Shown here piece by piece: positions 1 through 8,838 of a stretch of 64,000 bases of DNA. Numbering within the stretch: position 1 is the stretch's first letter; the number at the start of each line of letters is the position of its first letter. The notes under the pieces were generated by a model that saw nothing but the letters and a program-made list of their open reading frames with translations, made no database searches and was not told the DNA's origin. The position numbers were made by a program, and so were the translations under genes. Source of the stretch: Neisseria subflava (GTDB taxonomy: Bacteria; Pseudomonadota; Gammaproteobacteria; Burkholderiales; Neisseriaceae); contig NZ_POXP01000002.1 in assembly GCF_003044935.1 (NCBI RefSeq), forward strand, positions 310,001-374,000, read 5' to 3'.

Positions 1-842
1 AATTCGTCGATGCCGACAAAATCATCGCCGCCGGCCTCGAATTAGAAACCCTGCTTGAAGACCCCAAAGAAACCGAAGACGACGGCAAAGCCATCTGCCG
101 TGCCAACCTCAAAATCCGCATTCCCGACACCATCCTCAAGACGGCCATAGACAACAGCCCGCTGATTTACGGCAGCACCCCGTTGTCCGACATGCTCGAA
201 CAAAAACTGATGGGCAGCAACCTGACCTTTGAAAACAACACGTTCAGCACCACCCTGCTCTACACCCCCGACAAAGACGGCAAACTGATTCTCGAAGACA
301 ACACCCTGAGCACCACCGCCCAAACCCTTTCCGCTACCCTGCTGCCCTACGGCGTGAAAAGCATTGTTATGATAGACGGCAAGCCTGTATCCAAAGAGCA
401 GGCCATCAAGCTGCTGCAAAACCAAAACACGGAAGAGCCGCCGACTGTCAATCCGCAAGACATCCTTGAAAACAACGCCGCCAGCCAAGCTGCCGGCCTG
501 ACCGATGACGGCGACGATTCAGATTACGAAGTCCTGCGCCCCGACCATGAAACCCAACGCAACGAGCCGCCCGGCCTCAGCCAAAGCGAACTCGACAACG
601 CGCGCGCGCAAAACCGTCAGGCGGACGGCGAAATCAACGACCTCTGGGGCGGCTTAGACAGCGATGTCAAACAACAAATCCTCGGCGAACAACGCGCCTG
701 GATTCAAAGCAAAAAACTCAACTGCCAACAAGCAGCCGCGTCCGCAGACAACTCCGCACAAGCAGAATACCTGCGCCTGCAGTGTGAGACCCGCATGACC
801 CGCGAACGTACGCAATACCTGCGCGGCTATTCCATCAACTAA
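1..842 (+). CDS. Hypothetical protein with C-terminal LprI/DUF1311-like domain (5' end outside window)
   Basis: The reading frame is open from base 3 and runs to a TAA at 840-842, so the N terminus, any signal peptide and the start lie upstream. The C-terminal 70 residues have the spacing of LprI/DUF1311 domains: an L..L....Q..W...K..C block, then a second Cys and a T.ER...L block. Members of that family are small secreted or lipid-anchored proteins, some of which inhibit lysozyme. The upstream part is Asp/Glu/Thr-rich and I do not recognise it. A DUS hairpin follows at once. Function beyond the domain is unknown. Confidence 0.75.
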   Translation, partial: FVDADKIIAAGLELETLLEDPKETEDDGKAICRANLKIRIPDTILKTAIDNSPLIYGSTPLSDMLEQKLMGSNLTFENNTFSTTLLYTPDKDGKLILEDNTLSTTAQTLSATLLPYGVKSIVMIDGKPVSKEQAIKLLQNQNTEEPPTVNPQDILENNAASQAAGLTDDGDDSDYEVLRPDHETQRNEPPGLSQSELDNARAQNRQADGEINDLWGGLDSDVKQQILGEQRAWIQSKKLNCQQAAASADNSAQAEYLRLQCETRMTRERTQYLRGYSIN

Positions 843-850
843 AACCGATA

Positions 851-876
851 AGGCCGTCTGAACATTCAGACGGCCT
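851..876. terminator. Inverted DUS pair, likely terminator
   Basis: AGGCCGTCTGAA and its reverse complement are separated by 2 bases, making a 12-bp stem between the LprI-like gene and sppA. It lacks a long T tract. Confidence 0.6.
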
Positions 877-896
877 ACAAGAAAGCACATCACATC

Positions 897-1892
897 ATGC
901 AATACCGAATCCACCGTGAAGGCAATGCCCAAAACACACCCTCTTCAGCCTCCACACCCGTCGACAACTGGGAGCGCAACACCCTGCGTGAAGTCCTCCT
1001 CGCCGCCTACCAAGAACAGCGCCGCGCCCGCATTTGGCGCAATATCTGGCGCGGTGTCGCCGTCCTCATCTTCCTCAGCCTGATCTTCGGCTTCGCAGAA
1101 GAAGAAGGAAAAACCACGAGCATCCAAGCCCGCAGCGAACACACCGCCGTTATCGACCTGACCGGCGAAATCGGCAACGACATCGACGACCAAGTCCAAA
1201 TCCTGCGCGACAGCATGGAAGCCGCCTACAACAACGGCAACGCCAAAGCCATCATCATCCGTGCCAACAGCCCTGGCGGTTCGCCTGTCGTGTCCAACAC
1301 GGCCTTTAACGAAGTCCGCCGCCTCAAAGCCGAACACAAAGACATCCCTGTCTACCTCGTTGCCGAAGACATGTGCGCTTCCGGCTGCTACTACATTGCC
1401 GCCGCAGCCGACAAAATTTACGCCGACCCTTCCAGCATTGTCGGCAGCATCGGCGTGATCGGCGGCGGTTTCGACTTTACCGGCCTGATGGACAAAGCCG
1501 GTGTCAAACGCCGTCTGAAAACCGCCGGCAGCAACAAAGGTATGGGCGACCCTTTCACGCCTGAAACCCCGGCACAAACCCAAATTTGGGAAACCATGTT
1601 GGGCGATATTCACCAAGAATTTATCAAAGCCGTCAAACTCGGCCGCGGCGCAAGGTTGAAAGACAAACAGTATCCTGACGTTTTCAGCGGCCGCATCTAT
1701 ACTGGCAAAGAAGCCAAACAGGTCGGCCTGATTGACGACTTCGGCAGCATTTACAGCGTTGCCCGCGATGTCGTCAAAGCCCCCGAGCTGGTCAACTACA
1801 CGCCGCAAGACGATTTCAGCAAAATGCTCAGCCGCCGCTTCGGTGCGGAAGTGAAGGCTAAAGTCAAAGAAACTTTGTCTGAAATTTGGTAA
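897..1892 (+). CDS. sppA: S49 family signal peptide peptidase
   Basis: 331 aa, the short SppA form. One N-terminal membrane segment lies at about residues 52-66, so the protease domain is periplasmic. The S49 core includes RANSPGGSP (about 122-130) and MCASGCYYIAAAADKIYA with the expected nucleophile Ser162. The expected general base is Lys214 in TAGSNKGMGDP. In this family a Ser-Lys dyad cleaves leftover signal peptides in the membrane. The gene stands alone between two DUS hairpins and is probably monocistronic. Confidence 0.93.
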   Translation: MQYRIHREGNAQNTPSSASTPVDNWERNTLREVLLAAYQEQRRARIWRNIWRGVAVLIFLSLIFGFAEEEGKTTSIQARSEHTAVIDLTGEIGNDIDDQVQILRDSMEAAYNNGNAKAIIIRANSPGGSPVVSNTAFNEVRRLKAEHKDIPVYLVAEDMCASGCYYIAAAADKIYADPSSIVGSIGVIGGGFDFTGLMDKAGVKRRLKTAGSNKGMGDPFTPETPAQTQIWETMLGDIHQEFIKAVKLGRGARLKDKQYPDVFSGRIYTGKEAKQVGLIDDFGSIYSVARDVVKAPELVNYTPQDDFSKMLSRRFGAEVKAKVKETLSEIW

Positions 1893-1907
1893 ACCAAAAA
1901 ACCCAAA

Positions 1908-1949
1908 GACCGTCTGAAACCCAAAACATGGGGCTTCAGACGGCCTTTT
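1908..1949. terminator. Inverted DUS terminator after sppA
   Basis: A DUS and its inverse extend to a stem of about 14 bp around CCCAAAACATGGGG, followed by CCTTTTT. It acts on the + strand. Confidence 0.7.
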
Positions 1950-2082
1950 TATATGGTTTTTAAAATAAAACGCTGATTATTGTCCAAGCATCCATCGGCT
2001 TCATCAAATCGGCAGGCAGATGCTCCCTGATGATGCTGTTACAGGAACACATTACGCCTGCGAACGATTAAACCTTCACGCT

Positions 2083-3084
2083 TCAGACGGCCTGCTGCAT
2101 ATTGTGCGCCATATCAAGCGCGGCACGAACGGCGGTAATCAAACTGCCGGAGTCGGCTTTGCCCGTGCCTGCCAAGTTCAAGGCAGTACCATGGTCGACG
2201 GAAGTGCGGATAAAGGGCAGGCCGAGGGTGATATTCACGCCTTCGCCGAAACCGGCGTATTTGAGCACCGGCAGCCCTTGGTCGTGATACATGGCGAGGA
2301 CGGCATCGGCATCTTTGAGCAGGAAGGGTTGGAACACGGTATCGGCCGGATAAGGGCCGCGTGCGTCTATGCCCTCGGCCTGCAGGGCATGAAGTGCCGG
2401 AATAATGGTGTCAATTTCTTCGTGTCCCAAATGGCCGCCTTCGCCCGCGTGGGGATTGAGGCCGGTAACGAGGATGACCGGTTTGGCTATGCCGAACTTA
2501 TGGCGCAGGTCGTGTTCAAGAATGCGGACAACCGACTCGATTAAAGGCTTCGTGATGGTGGCGGAAATATCTTTCAGCGGCAGATGGGTGGTGACCAATG
2601 CCACACGCAGGCCGCCGCCGGTTAACATCATGACGACTTGTTCGGTATGGCTTTTTTCGGCGAGGTATTCGGTATGACCGCTGAAAAAGCCGTTGCCTGC
2701 GTGGGCATCGTTGATGATGCCTTTATGCAGCGGCGCAGTAACCATACCGGCAAACAGGCCGTCTGAAATGCCTTGATACGCCGTATCCAGCAGCCGGAGA
2801 ACATACGCGGCATTGGCAGGATTGAGTTCGCCTGCCCGACACTCGGCATCTAAAGGAATATGCAGGACTTCGAGTTCGCCCTTAGGCAACGGTTCAGCCG
2901 CTTGGGCTTGAAAGTCGCGCAGGATGACGGATTTGCCGAGCTGTTCGGCCCTTTGCGCCAACAGGTTTTTGTCGCACAAAACAACGGGGCGGCAAGGAAG
3001 GTCGGCGAAAGCCAAATCGAGGCAGATGTCGGGGCCGATACCGGCCGGTTCGCCGGAAGTGATGGCGAGAATGGGAGCAGTCAT
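2083..3084 (-). CDS. pdxA: 4-hydroxythreonine-4-phosphate dehydrogenase
   Basis: 333 aa. PdxA oxidises 4-phosphohydroxy-L-threonine in vitamin B6 synthesis. The N terminus has the family signature ITSGEPAGIGPDI. The three metal-ligand histidines of the family are at His167 (TTHLPL), His212 (NPHAG) and His267 (MYHDQG). Two DUS are built into the gene. One encodes the ISDGL stretch near residue 107. The other supplies the last codons and stop, so the protein ends Gln-Ala-Val from CAGGCCGTCTGA. It stands alone. Confidence 0.96.
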   Translation of the reverse strand: MTAPILAITSGEPAGIGPDICLDLAFADLPCRPVVLCDKNLLAQRAEQLGKSVILRDFQAQAAEPLPKGELEVLHIPLDAECRAGELNPANAAYVLRLLDTAYQGISDGLFAGMVTAPLHKGIINDAHAGNGFFSGHTEYLAEKSHTEQVVMMLTGGGLRVALVTTHLPLKDISATITKPLIESVVRILEHDLRHKFGIAKPVILVTGLNPHAGEGGHLGHEEIDTIIPALHALQAEGIDARGPYPADTVFQPFLLKDADAVLAMYHDQGLPVLKYAGFGEGVNITLGLPFIRTSVDHGTALNLAGTGKADSGSLITAVRAALDMAHNMQQAV

Positions 3085-3168
3085 GGTGTTTCTCGGTATG
3101 GTTTACAGTATTTGGACAACGTCAGGCAAAATGCCTGCCCTACTTTTGCAGATTAACACAAATACAAA

Positions 3169-3220
3169 AAGGCCGTCTGAAAACAGTTTTTGCTTGGTCA
3201 AACTGTTTTCAGACGGCCTT
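3169..3220. terminator. Long inverted DUS hairpin between convergent-side sequence and cytochrome b561
   Basis: AAGGCCGTCTGAAAACAGTTT pairs with its inverse around a loop of about 10 bases. It carries T/A runs on both sides and may work in both directions. It lies downstream of the minus-strand cytochrome gene. Confidence 0.7.
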
Positions 3221-3240
3221 GTCTGTTTACCGTTTTATAC

Positions 3241-3771
3241 TTAAGAACGGCGGCCGATCATGCGGTACAAAACGTCGTGGCCTTGAATGCGGTGGACGAC
3301 AACCATGGCGATATGGCCGGCGACAAGCGCGAAGAGCAGCCAGCCGAGTTTGCCGTGCGCCATATTGCCGAGGTTGGACATCCATTCGATTTTCTCTGGC
3401 GAACCCTGCATCACTTCGACACCGAATACTTTCAACGGACCGCGACCGCCGCCGTATTGGCGGATCATGCCGATAACGGGAACGGCGAGCATGAGAACGT
3501 AAAGGGCAAGGTGGCCTGCTTTGGCGGCAAAGCTGTCGGCGGCAGGGCGTTTGGACGCATTGAGCAAAGCCCAAACAATGCGCATGGCAATCACCAGCAG
3601 GGTGATGAAACCGATGGATTTATGCACGCCGAAGAGCGATTTGACCCATTCTTCGCCATCGTAGATGGTCCAAACGGTAATGGTGGAGAGGATGCCGATG
3701 AAACCGAGTACGGTCAGCCAGTGCAACGCGCGCGCGACGGCATCGTAGGTTTGTGGACGTGTAGCGGTCAT
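3241..3771 (-). CDS. Cytochrome b561 family protein
   Basis: 176 aa, four predicted membrane helices. Histidines suitable for two b-type hemes sit in ARALHWLT, FGVHKSIG, AGHLALY and NMAHGKLGW/AGHIAM. The prokaryotic b561 family passes electrons in the inner membrane; the partner here is not known. I chose the ATG at 3771 because AAGGAAAC lies just upstream on the minus strand. The frame stays open 23 codons further upstream, but without b561 similarity. Confidence 0.88.
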   Translation of the reverse strand: MTATRPQTYDAVARALHWLTVLGFIGILSTITVWTIYDGEEWVKSLFGVHKSIGFITLLVIAMRIVWALLNASKRPAADSFAAKAGHLALYVLMLAVPVIGMIRQYGGGRGPLKVFGVEVMQGSPEKIEWMSNLGNMAHGKLGWLLFALVAGHIAMVVVHRIQGHDVLYRMIGRRS

Positions 3772-4004
3772 AATGTTTCCTTGTTTTTGATTTGTTTGGT
3801 TTTTTGAATCGGCGGCATTGTAACAAAAATGTCCAACCAATTATGTTGCCTTTTTGAAGAGACTTCGTAAATGTTTGGAAAATTTGAAGAAACGGCGGTT
3901 TTATCCGTCAGGCTGCCCGGGCCGTCTGAAAACAAGGGCAGGAATACCACCTTCTATGCCGAACTCGGGCTAAAATAGGCGTTTTTATTCTCGGGTACGC
4001 ATCG

Positions 4005-5534
4005 ATGCAGGTTTGGATTCGGCGGTTTGCGCTGTTGCTTCTGCCTTTAAGTTTCTTAGCGGTCATGGTGGCCGCGCCTTTGCTGTCGCTGGCGTTTTAC
4101 GACGGCGAAGGCGCTTGGGCGGAAATGGTGGCTGATGACTATATGCGCCTGCGCTTGGGCTGGACGGTGGCACAGGCGGTTTTGACCTGCGTCTTGGTCA
4201 CGGCTTTGGGCGTGCCTGCGGCGTGGGTGCTGGCGCGGATGGACTTTGCCGGACGGCGCACGGTTTTACGCCTGCTGATGCTGCCTTTTGTGATGCCGAC
4301 TTTGGTAGCAGGCATGGGCGTGCTGGCCTTGTTTGGCGCACACGGTATGCTGGCGGCAGGTTGGCAGGACACGCCGTGGCTGCTAATTTACGGCAACGTG
4401 TTTTTCAACCTGCCGGTTTTGGTGCGCTCGGCGTATCAGGGATTTGTGCGTGTGCCGCAGGCGCGGTTGCTCTCGGCGCAATCTTTGGGCGCGGACGCGT
4501 GGCGGCGGTTTGTCTGGGTCGAATGGCCGGTGGTGCGCGCGTGGGTTGCCGGCGGCGCGTGCTTGGTGTTTTTATATTGTTTTTCAGGCTTCGGACTGGC
4601 CTTGCTGCTCGGCGGTGAACGTTTTGCGACGGTGGAAGTGGAAATCTACCGGCTGGTGGCGTACGAGTTGGACATGGAACGTGCGTCGGTGTTGGTGTGG
4701 CTGGTGCTGGCGGTTACAGCGGCGGCAGGCGGTTTGTATGCGTATTGGAGCAGGCGCGTGACTGTGGATAAGTCGGTCTCGCCTTTGCCTCCGCGTGCGC
4801 CGATATGGGCTTGGGAAAAATGGCTGACGGCAACGGTATTGGCCATGTTGGCAGTATGCTGCCTGCTGCCTTTGGCGGCGGTGTGGCTCAAGGCGGTATC
4901 GGCAGGCTCTTCGTGGGCAGTCTTGCTGGAAGCGCAAACGTGGGCGGCGGTGTGGAATACCGTCCGTTTCTCTGCGGCAGCGGTGGCGGCGGCAACGGTT
5001 TTAGGCGTGCTGTATGCGGCGGCGGCACGGCAAATGGCGTGGTTGCGCGCGCTGATGTTTTTGCCGTTTATGGTGTCGCCTGTGTGCATCGCGTTCGGCG
5101 TATTGCTGCTCTATCCGCAGTGGACGGCTTCGCTGTGGCTGCTGACGGCGACTTACGCGCTGTTGGCGTATCCGTTTGTGGCCAAAGACGTACTGGCCGC
5201 GTGGGACGGTTTGCCCAAAGATTACGCGGCGGCGGCGCGCACCATGGGCGCAAACGGTTTTCAGACGGCCTGTTATGTAACCGCGCCTTTATTGAAACCG
5301 GCCTTGCGGCGCGGTCTGACTTTGGCTTCGGCAACGTGTATCGGAGAATTTGCGGCCACATTATTCCTGTCGCGCCCCGAATGGCAGACGCTGACTACTT
5401 TGATTTACGATTATCTCGGGCGCGCCGGTGCGGACAATTACGGACGGGCGATGGTGTTGACGGCGGTATTGACCGCTTTGGCTTTGACGGCATTTTTGCT
5501 GGTGGACGAAGCGGAAGGGCAAAAGGCCGTCTGA
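4005..5534 (+). CDS. thiP: ThiP-like ABC transporter permease (two fused permease domains)
   Basis: 509 aa, about 12 membrane segments forming two BPD-type permease domains in tandem. This is the layout of ThiP and FbpB, where one polypeptide replaces a permease pair. Segments such as NVFFNLP, RFVWVEWP and LLGGERFATVEVEIY closely match what is known of ThiP, which imports thiamine. No binding protein (ThiB) or ATPase (ThiQ) gene is next to it. One internal DUS encodes NGFQTACY, and another supplies the Ala-Val-stop end. An iron-type substrate is the alternative. Confidence 0.72.
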   Translation: MQVWIRRFALLLLPLSFLAVMVAAPLLSLAFYDGEGAWAEMVADDYMRLRLGWTVAQAVLTCVLVTALGVPAAWVLARMDFAGRRTVLRLLMLPFVMPTLVAGMGVLALFGAHGMLAAGWQDTPWLLIYGNVFFNLPVLVRSAYQGFVRVPQARLLSAQSLGADAWRRFVWVEWPVVRAWVAGGACLVFLYCFSGFGLALLLGGERFATVEVEIYRLVAYELDMERASVLVWLVLAVTAAAGGLYAYWSRRVTVDKSVSPLPPRAPIWAWEKWLTATVLAMLAVCCLLPLAAVWLKAVSAGSSWAVLLEAQTWAAVWNTVRFSAAAVAAATVLGVLYAAAARQMAWLRALMFLPFMVSPVCIAFGVLLLYPQWTASLWLLTATYALLAYPFVAKDVLAAWDGLPKDYAAAARTMGANGFQTACYVTAPLLKPALRRGLTLASATCIGEFAATLFLSRPEWQTLTTLIYDYLGRAGADNYGRAMVLTAVLTALALTAFLLVDEAEGQKAV

Positions 5535-5588
5535 ACGTAGTCGGCTCAAATTCCCTTCACTTTCACTACACTATTGCCGCGCCTTGTG

Positions 5589-5617
5589 TCGAAAATTGAT
5601 TGAATCCGCTATATAAT
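5589..5617 (+). promoter_or_regulatory. Predicted sigma-70 promoter of hpt
   Basis: A perfect TATAAT at 5612-5617, 32 bases before the hpt ATG. The best -35 at 17-base spacing is TCGAAA, a weak match. Confidence 0.5.
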
Positions 5618-5648
5618 TTGTTTTTAACCGCACTCAACACGACCTATC

Positions 5649-6212
5649 ATGACCGACTTAGAAACCAAACGCCTTGAAACCCAAGCCATGCTGGACAATG
5701 CCGACTTGCTGTTTGACCAAGAACAATGCCGCGCGGCCTTGCAAAAAGTTGCCGACGACATTACCCGCGACTTGGGCGGCAAATACCCCCTGCTCTTGCC
5801 TGTCATGGGTGGTGCGGTGGTGTTTACAGGGCAGCTGCTGCCGCTGTTGCGCTTCCCTTTGGACTTTGACTACGTCCATGTTTCCCGCTACGGAGACAAA
5901 CTCACAGGCGGCGCGTTCAACTGGAAACGCATACCCGACCCCGAGCAAATCAAAGGCCGTCATGTAGTCGTTTTGGACGACATCCTGGACGAAGGCCACA
6001 CCATGGCCGCCATTCAGGAAAAACTGTTGAAAATGGGCGCGGCAAGCTGCCGTGCGGCTGTGTTTGCCAACAAACTGATCGACAAAAAAAAACCAACCAA
6101 AGCCGATTATGTCGGTTTGGACGTGCCCAACCGCTACGTCTTCGGTTACGGCATGGATGCCGCCGGCTGTTGGCGCAACCTCGGCGAAATCTACGCCTTA
6201 AACAATAAATAA
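5649..6212 (+). CDS. hpt: Hypoxanthine-guanine phosphoribosyltransferase
   Basis: 187 aa, type I phosphoribosyltransferase fold. The PRPP-binding loop is VVVLDDILDEGHT, preceded by PVMGGAVVFTGQLLPLL. Proteins of this kind salvage hypoxanthine and guanine to IMP and GMP in the cytoplasm. Its own TATAAT lies 32 bases upstream, and it ends before a DUS hairpin. A run of nine A at the IDKKKPTK codons is a possible slippage site. A xanthine preference cannot be excluded from sequence alone. Confidence 0.9.
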   Translation: MTDLETKRLETQAMLDNADLLFDQEQCRAALQKVADDITRDLGGKYPLLLPVMGGAVVFTGQLLPLLRFPLDFDYVHVSRYGDKLTGGAFNWKRIPDPEQIKGRHVVVLDDILDEGHTMAAIQEKLLKMGAASCRAAVFANKLIDKKKPTKADYVGLDVPNRYVFGYGMDAAGCWRNLGEIYALNNK

Positions 6213-6216
6213 AACA

Positions 6217-6246
6217 AAGGCCGTCTGAAAAATCTTCAGACGGCCT
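6217..6246. terminator. Inverted DUS pair between hpt and the PTS operon
   Basis: AAGGCCGTCTGAA and TTCAGACGGCCT with a short AAATC loop. There is no T tract after it. Confidence 0.55.
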
Positions 6247-6270
6247 CAACCCCAATAATAGGAACACATC

Positions 6271-6699
6271 ATGATAGGTTTGTTAATCATTACACATGAA
6301 ACCATAGGTGAAGCCTATCGCGGTTTGGCCGACCATTTCTTTCCCAACGGCTTCCCCGAAAATCTCCACATCCTCGGCGTACAGCCCGACGAAGATCAAA
6401 ACGACATCATCAACAACGCCATCGCCGCGTTGCAGGAATTTCCCGACAACCGCGGCGTGCTGATCATGACCGACATCTTCGGCGCAACCCCGTGCAACGC
6501 CGCACGCCGGCTGGTGCGCGAAAACAAATCCGCCATCCTGACCGGCCTCAACGCCCCGATGATGATTAAAGCCATCCAATACTCATCACAAGCCGAAAAC
6601 CTCTCCGACTTCACCGAAACCGTCAAAGAGGCCGCCATCCGGGGCATTTTCGCCATTACATCCGCACCTGAAGACCTGGTGTGCAAAGAACACGGCTAA
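6271..6699 (+). CDS. PTS EIIA component, mannose family
   Basis: 142 aa, a stand-alone EIIA-Man domain with the phosphorylatable His9 in IITHETIGEA. MTDIFGATPCNAAR is the second conserved block. In the family this domain takes phosphate from HPr and passes it to EIIB. No EIIB, EIIC or EIID gene is seen here, so a regulatory job is more likely than sugar uptake. It opens a three-gene operon with ptsH and ptsI, 49 bases upstream of ptsH with a single DUS in between. Confidence 0.9.
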   Translation: MIGLLIITHETIGEAYRGLADHFFPNGFPENLHILGVQPDEDQNDIINNAIAALQEFPDNRGVLIMTDIFGATPCNAARRLVRENKSAILTGLNAPMMIKAIQYSSQAENLSDFTETVKEAAIRGIFAITSAPEDLVCKEHG

Positions 6700-6748
6700 G
6701 GCCGTCTGAAAACATTCACTTTACGAACATTACATTTAGGGGACATTC

Positions 6749-7018
6749 ATGCTCAAACAAGAAATCGAAATCATCAACAAACTCGGCCTGCACGCGCGCG
6801 CTTCCAGCAAATTCACCCAAACTGCCTCCCAATTCCAAAGCGAAGTCTGGGTCACCAAAAACGGCAACCGCGTCAACGGCAAAAGCATCATGGGCCTGAT
6901 GATGCTGGCCGCAGCCAAAGGCACCGTGATTGAGCTGGAAACAGAAGGCGCAGACGAAGCCGCCGCCATGCAGGCGTTGACCGACCTCATCAACGACTAC
7001 TTCGGCGAGGGCGAATAA
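6749..7018 (+). CDS. ptsH: Phosphocarrier protein HPr
   Basis: 89 aa. His15 in GLHARAS is the site phosphorylated by enzyme I. Ser46 in GKSIMGLM is the site used by HPr kinase in bacteria that have one, so the protein has both control points. AGGGGACATTC precedes the ATG as a ribosome binding site. The stop overlaps the ptsI start (TAATG), which indicates translational coupling. HPr kinase is not in the window. Confidence 0.97.
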   Translation: MLKQEIEIINKLGLHARASSKFTQTASQFQSEVWVTKNGNRVNGKSIMGLMMLAAAKGTVIELETEGADEAAAMQALTDLINDYFGEGE

Positions 7019-8781
7019 TGAGCATCGTCCTACACGGTGTAGCCGCGGGCAAAGGCATTGCCATCGGCCACGCCCACCTCATCACGCGCGGCACAACGGA
7101 AGTTCCCCAATACGACATCGATCCCGACAAGCTCGATGCCGAAGTTACCCGTTTCGACAACGCCATCAAAGCCACGCGCAAAGAATTGGAACAGCTGCGC
7201 GGCGCGATTCCCGAAAATGCCCCGACCGAATTGGGCGCGTTCATCTCCCTGCACCTGATGCTGCTGACCGACGTTACCCTCTCGCGCGAACCCATCGACA
7301 TTTTGCGCGAGCAGAAAATCAACTCCGAATGGGCATTGAAACTGCAAAGCGACAAGCTCGCCGCCCAGTTCGACAGCATCGACGACGACTACCTGCGCGA
7401 ACGCAAACAGGACATGCTCCAAGTCGTCCGCCGCATCCACAACAACCTTGTCGGTCAGAGCAACGAAATCAACCTCGCCGGCAACCTGTTTGACGACACC
7501 GTCCTCATCGCGCACGACCTCTCGCCTGCCGATACCGTATTGTTCAAAGAGCAGCACATTACCGCCTTCGTGACCGATGCCGGCGGTCCGACCAGCCACA
7601 CCGCCATCTTAGGCCGCAGCCTCGACATCCCGTCCGTCATCGGCCTGCACAACGCCCGCAAACTCATCACCGAAAACGAAATCGTCATCGTCGACGGCAT
7701 CAACGGCGTCCTCATCATCGATCCCGACGAAGTCGTCCTCAACGAATACCGCCGCCTCGCCCGCGAATACCGCAGCCACAAGCGCGAACTCAACAAAATC
7801 AAAAAAACCGCCGCCACCACGGCCGACGGCATCAACATCGAACTTTTGGCCAACATCGAATCCGCCGAAGACATCAAAGCCCTGCACAACTTCGGCGCAG
7901 ACGGCGTCGGCCTGTTCCGCAGCGAATTCCTCTACCTCAACCGCGACAACATGCCGACCGAAGACGAACAATACGAAGTCTACGCCGGCATCGTCAAAAA
8001 ACTCAAAGGCAAAAACATCACCATCCGCACCGTCGATTTGGGTGTCGATAAAAATCCGCGCTGGTTCGGCCAAAACAGCACGCCCAACGGCAGCCTCAAC
8101 CCCGCGCTCGGCTTGACCGGCATCCGTTTGTGCCTCGCCGAGCCGGTCATGTTCCGCACCCAAATGCGCGCCATCCTCCGCGCCGCCGCCCACGGCCCCG
8201 TGCGCATGATGTGGCCGATGATTACATCCATTTCCGAAGTGCGCCAATGCCTTATCCATCTGGACACGGCCCAACGCCAGCTGACCGAACGCGGCGAAAT
8301 CTTCGGCCCGGTCAGCATCGGCTGCATGATTGAAATCCCGTCCGCCGCCATGACCGTCGGCAGCATCCTCAAGCTCGTCGATTTCGTTTCCATCGGCACC
8401 AACGACCTGATTCAATACCTCCTGTCGGTCGACCGCGGCGACGACAGCGTCAGCCACCTCTACCAACCCGGCCACCCTGCCGTCCTCAAAACGCTGCAAC
8501 ACATCATCCGCACGGCAAACCGTATGGAAAAAGGCGTCTCCATCTGCGGCGAAATGGCCGGCGATACCGTCTTCACCCGCCTATTGCTCGGCATGGGCCT
8601 GCGCCGATTCTCCATGAACCCCAACAACCTGCTTTCGGTTAAAAACATCATCCTGCACAGCCACACCGGCCATCTTGAAAACGATGCCGCCAAAATCCTG
8701 CGCTGCGAAGACCCGGAAAAAGCCGAGAAACTGATTAAAATCCTCAACCAAAGCGAACAGGCGGAATTACAGGCCGTCTGA
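7018..8781 (+). CDS. ptsI: PTS enzyme I (phosphoenolpyruvate-protein phosphotransferase)
   Basis: 587 aa, full length. The phosphohistidine domain has GGPTSHTAILGRS with His194 as the active site. The PEP-binding barrel follows, with GVGLFRSEFLY, GTNDLIQY and the Cys in SICGEMAGD. Enzyme I starts the relay from PEP to HPr. Its start overlaps the ptsH stop by one base. The last codons come from a DUS (CAGGCCGTCTGA, ending Gln-Ala-Val). Just behind the stop lies a copy of the pseudoazurin gene's 3' end (see repeats). Confidence 0.97.
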   Translation: MSIVLHGVAAGKGIAIGHAHLITRGTTEVPQYDIDPDKLDAEVTRFDNAIKATRKELEQLRGAIPENAPTELGAFISLHLMLLTDVTLSREPIDILREQKINSEWALKLQSDKLAAQFDSIDDDYLRERKQDMLQVVRRIHNNLVGQSNEINLAGNLFDDTVLIAHDLSPADTVLFKEQHITAFVTDAGGPTSHTAILGRSLDIPSVIGLHNARKLITENEIVIVDGINGVLIIDPDEVVLNEYRRLAREYRSHKRELNKIKKTAATTADGINIELLANIESAEDIKALHNFGADGVGLFRSEFLYLNRDNMPTEDEQYEVYAGIVKKLKGKNITIRTVDLGVDKNPRWFGQNSTPNGSLNPALGLTGIRLCLAEPVMFRTQMRAILRAAAHGPVRMMWPMITSISEVRQCLIHLDTAQRQLTERGEIFGPVSIGCMIEIPSAAMTVGSILKLVDFVSIGTNDLIQYLLSVDRGDDSVSHLYQPGHPAVLKTLQHIIRTANRMEKGVSICGEMAGDTVFTRLLLGMGLRRFSMNPNNLLSVKNIILHSHTGHLENDAAKILRCEDPEKAEKLIKILNQSEQAELQAV

Positions 8782-8838
8782 AAAATATAGGGCGCAAGTG
8801 AAATAAAACTTTTATGCCTCCACCAAAGGCCGTCTGAA
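8770..8838 (+). repeat. DUS-bounded repeat, copy A (pseudoazurin 3'-end remnant)
   Basis: From the DUS at the end of ptsI to the next DUS, this stretch matches 12760-12829 at roughly 85% by eye. Both share GGCGCAAGTGAA, then a TAAA stop-like segment, TTTATGCCT, and an AAAGGCCGTCTGAA boundary. In copy B these bases encode the last residues of pseudoazurin. Here they are untranslated. Confidence 0.7.
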
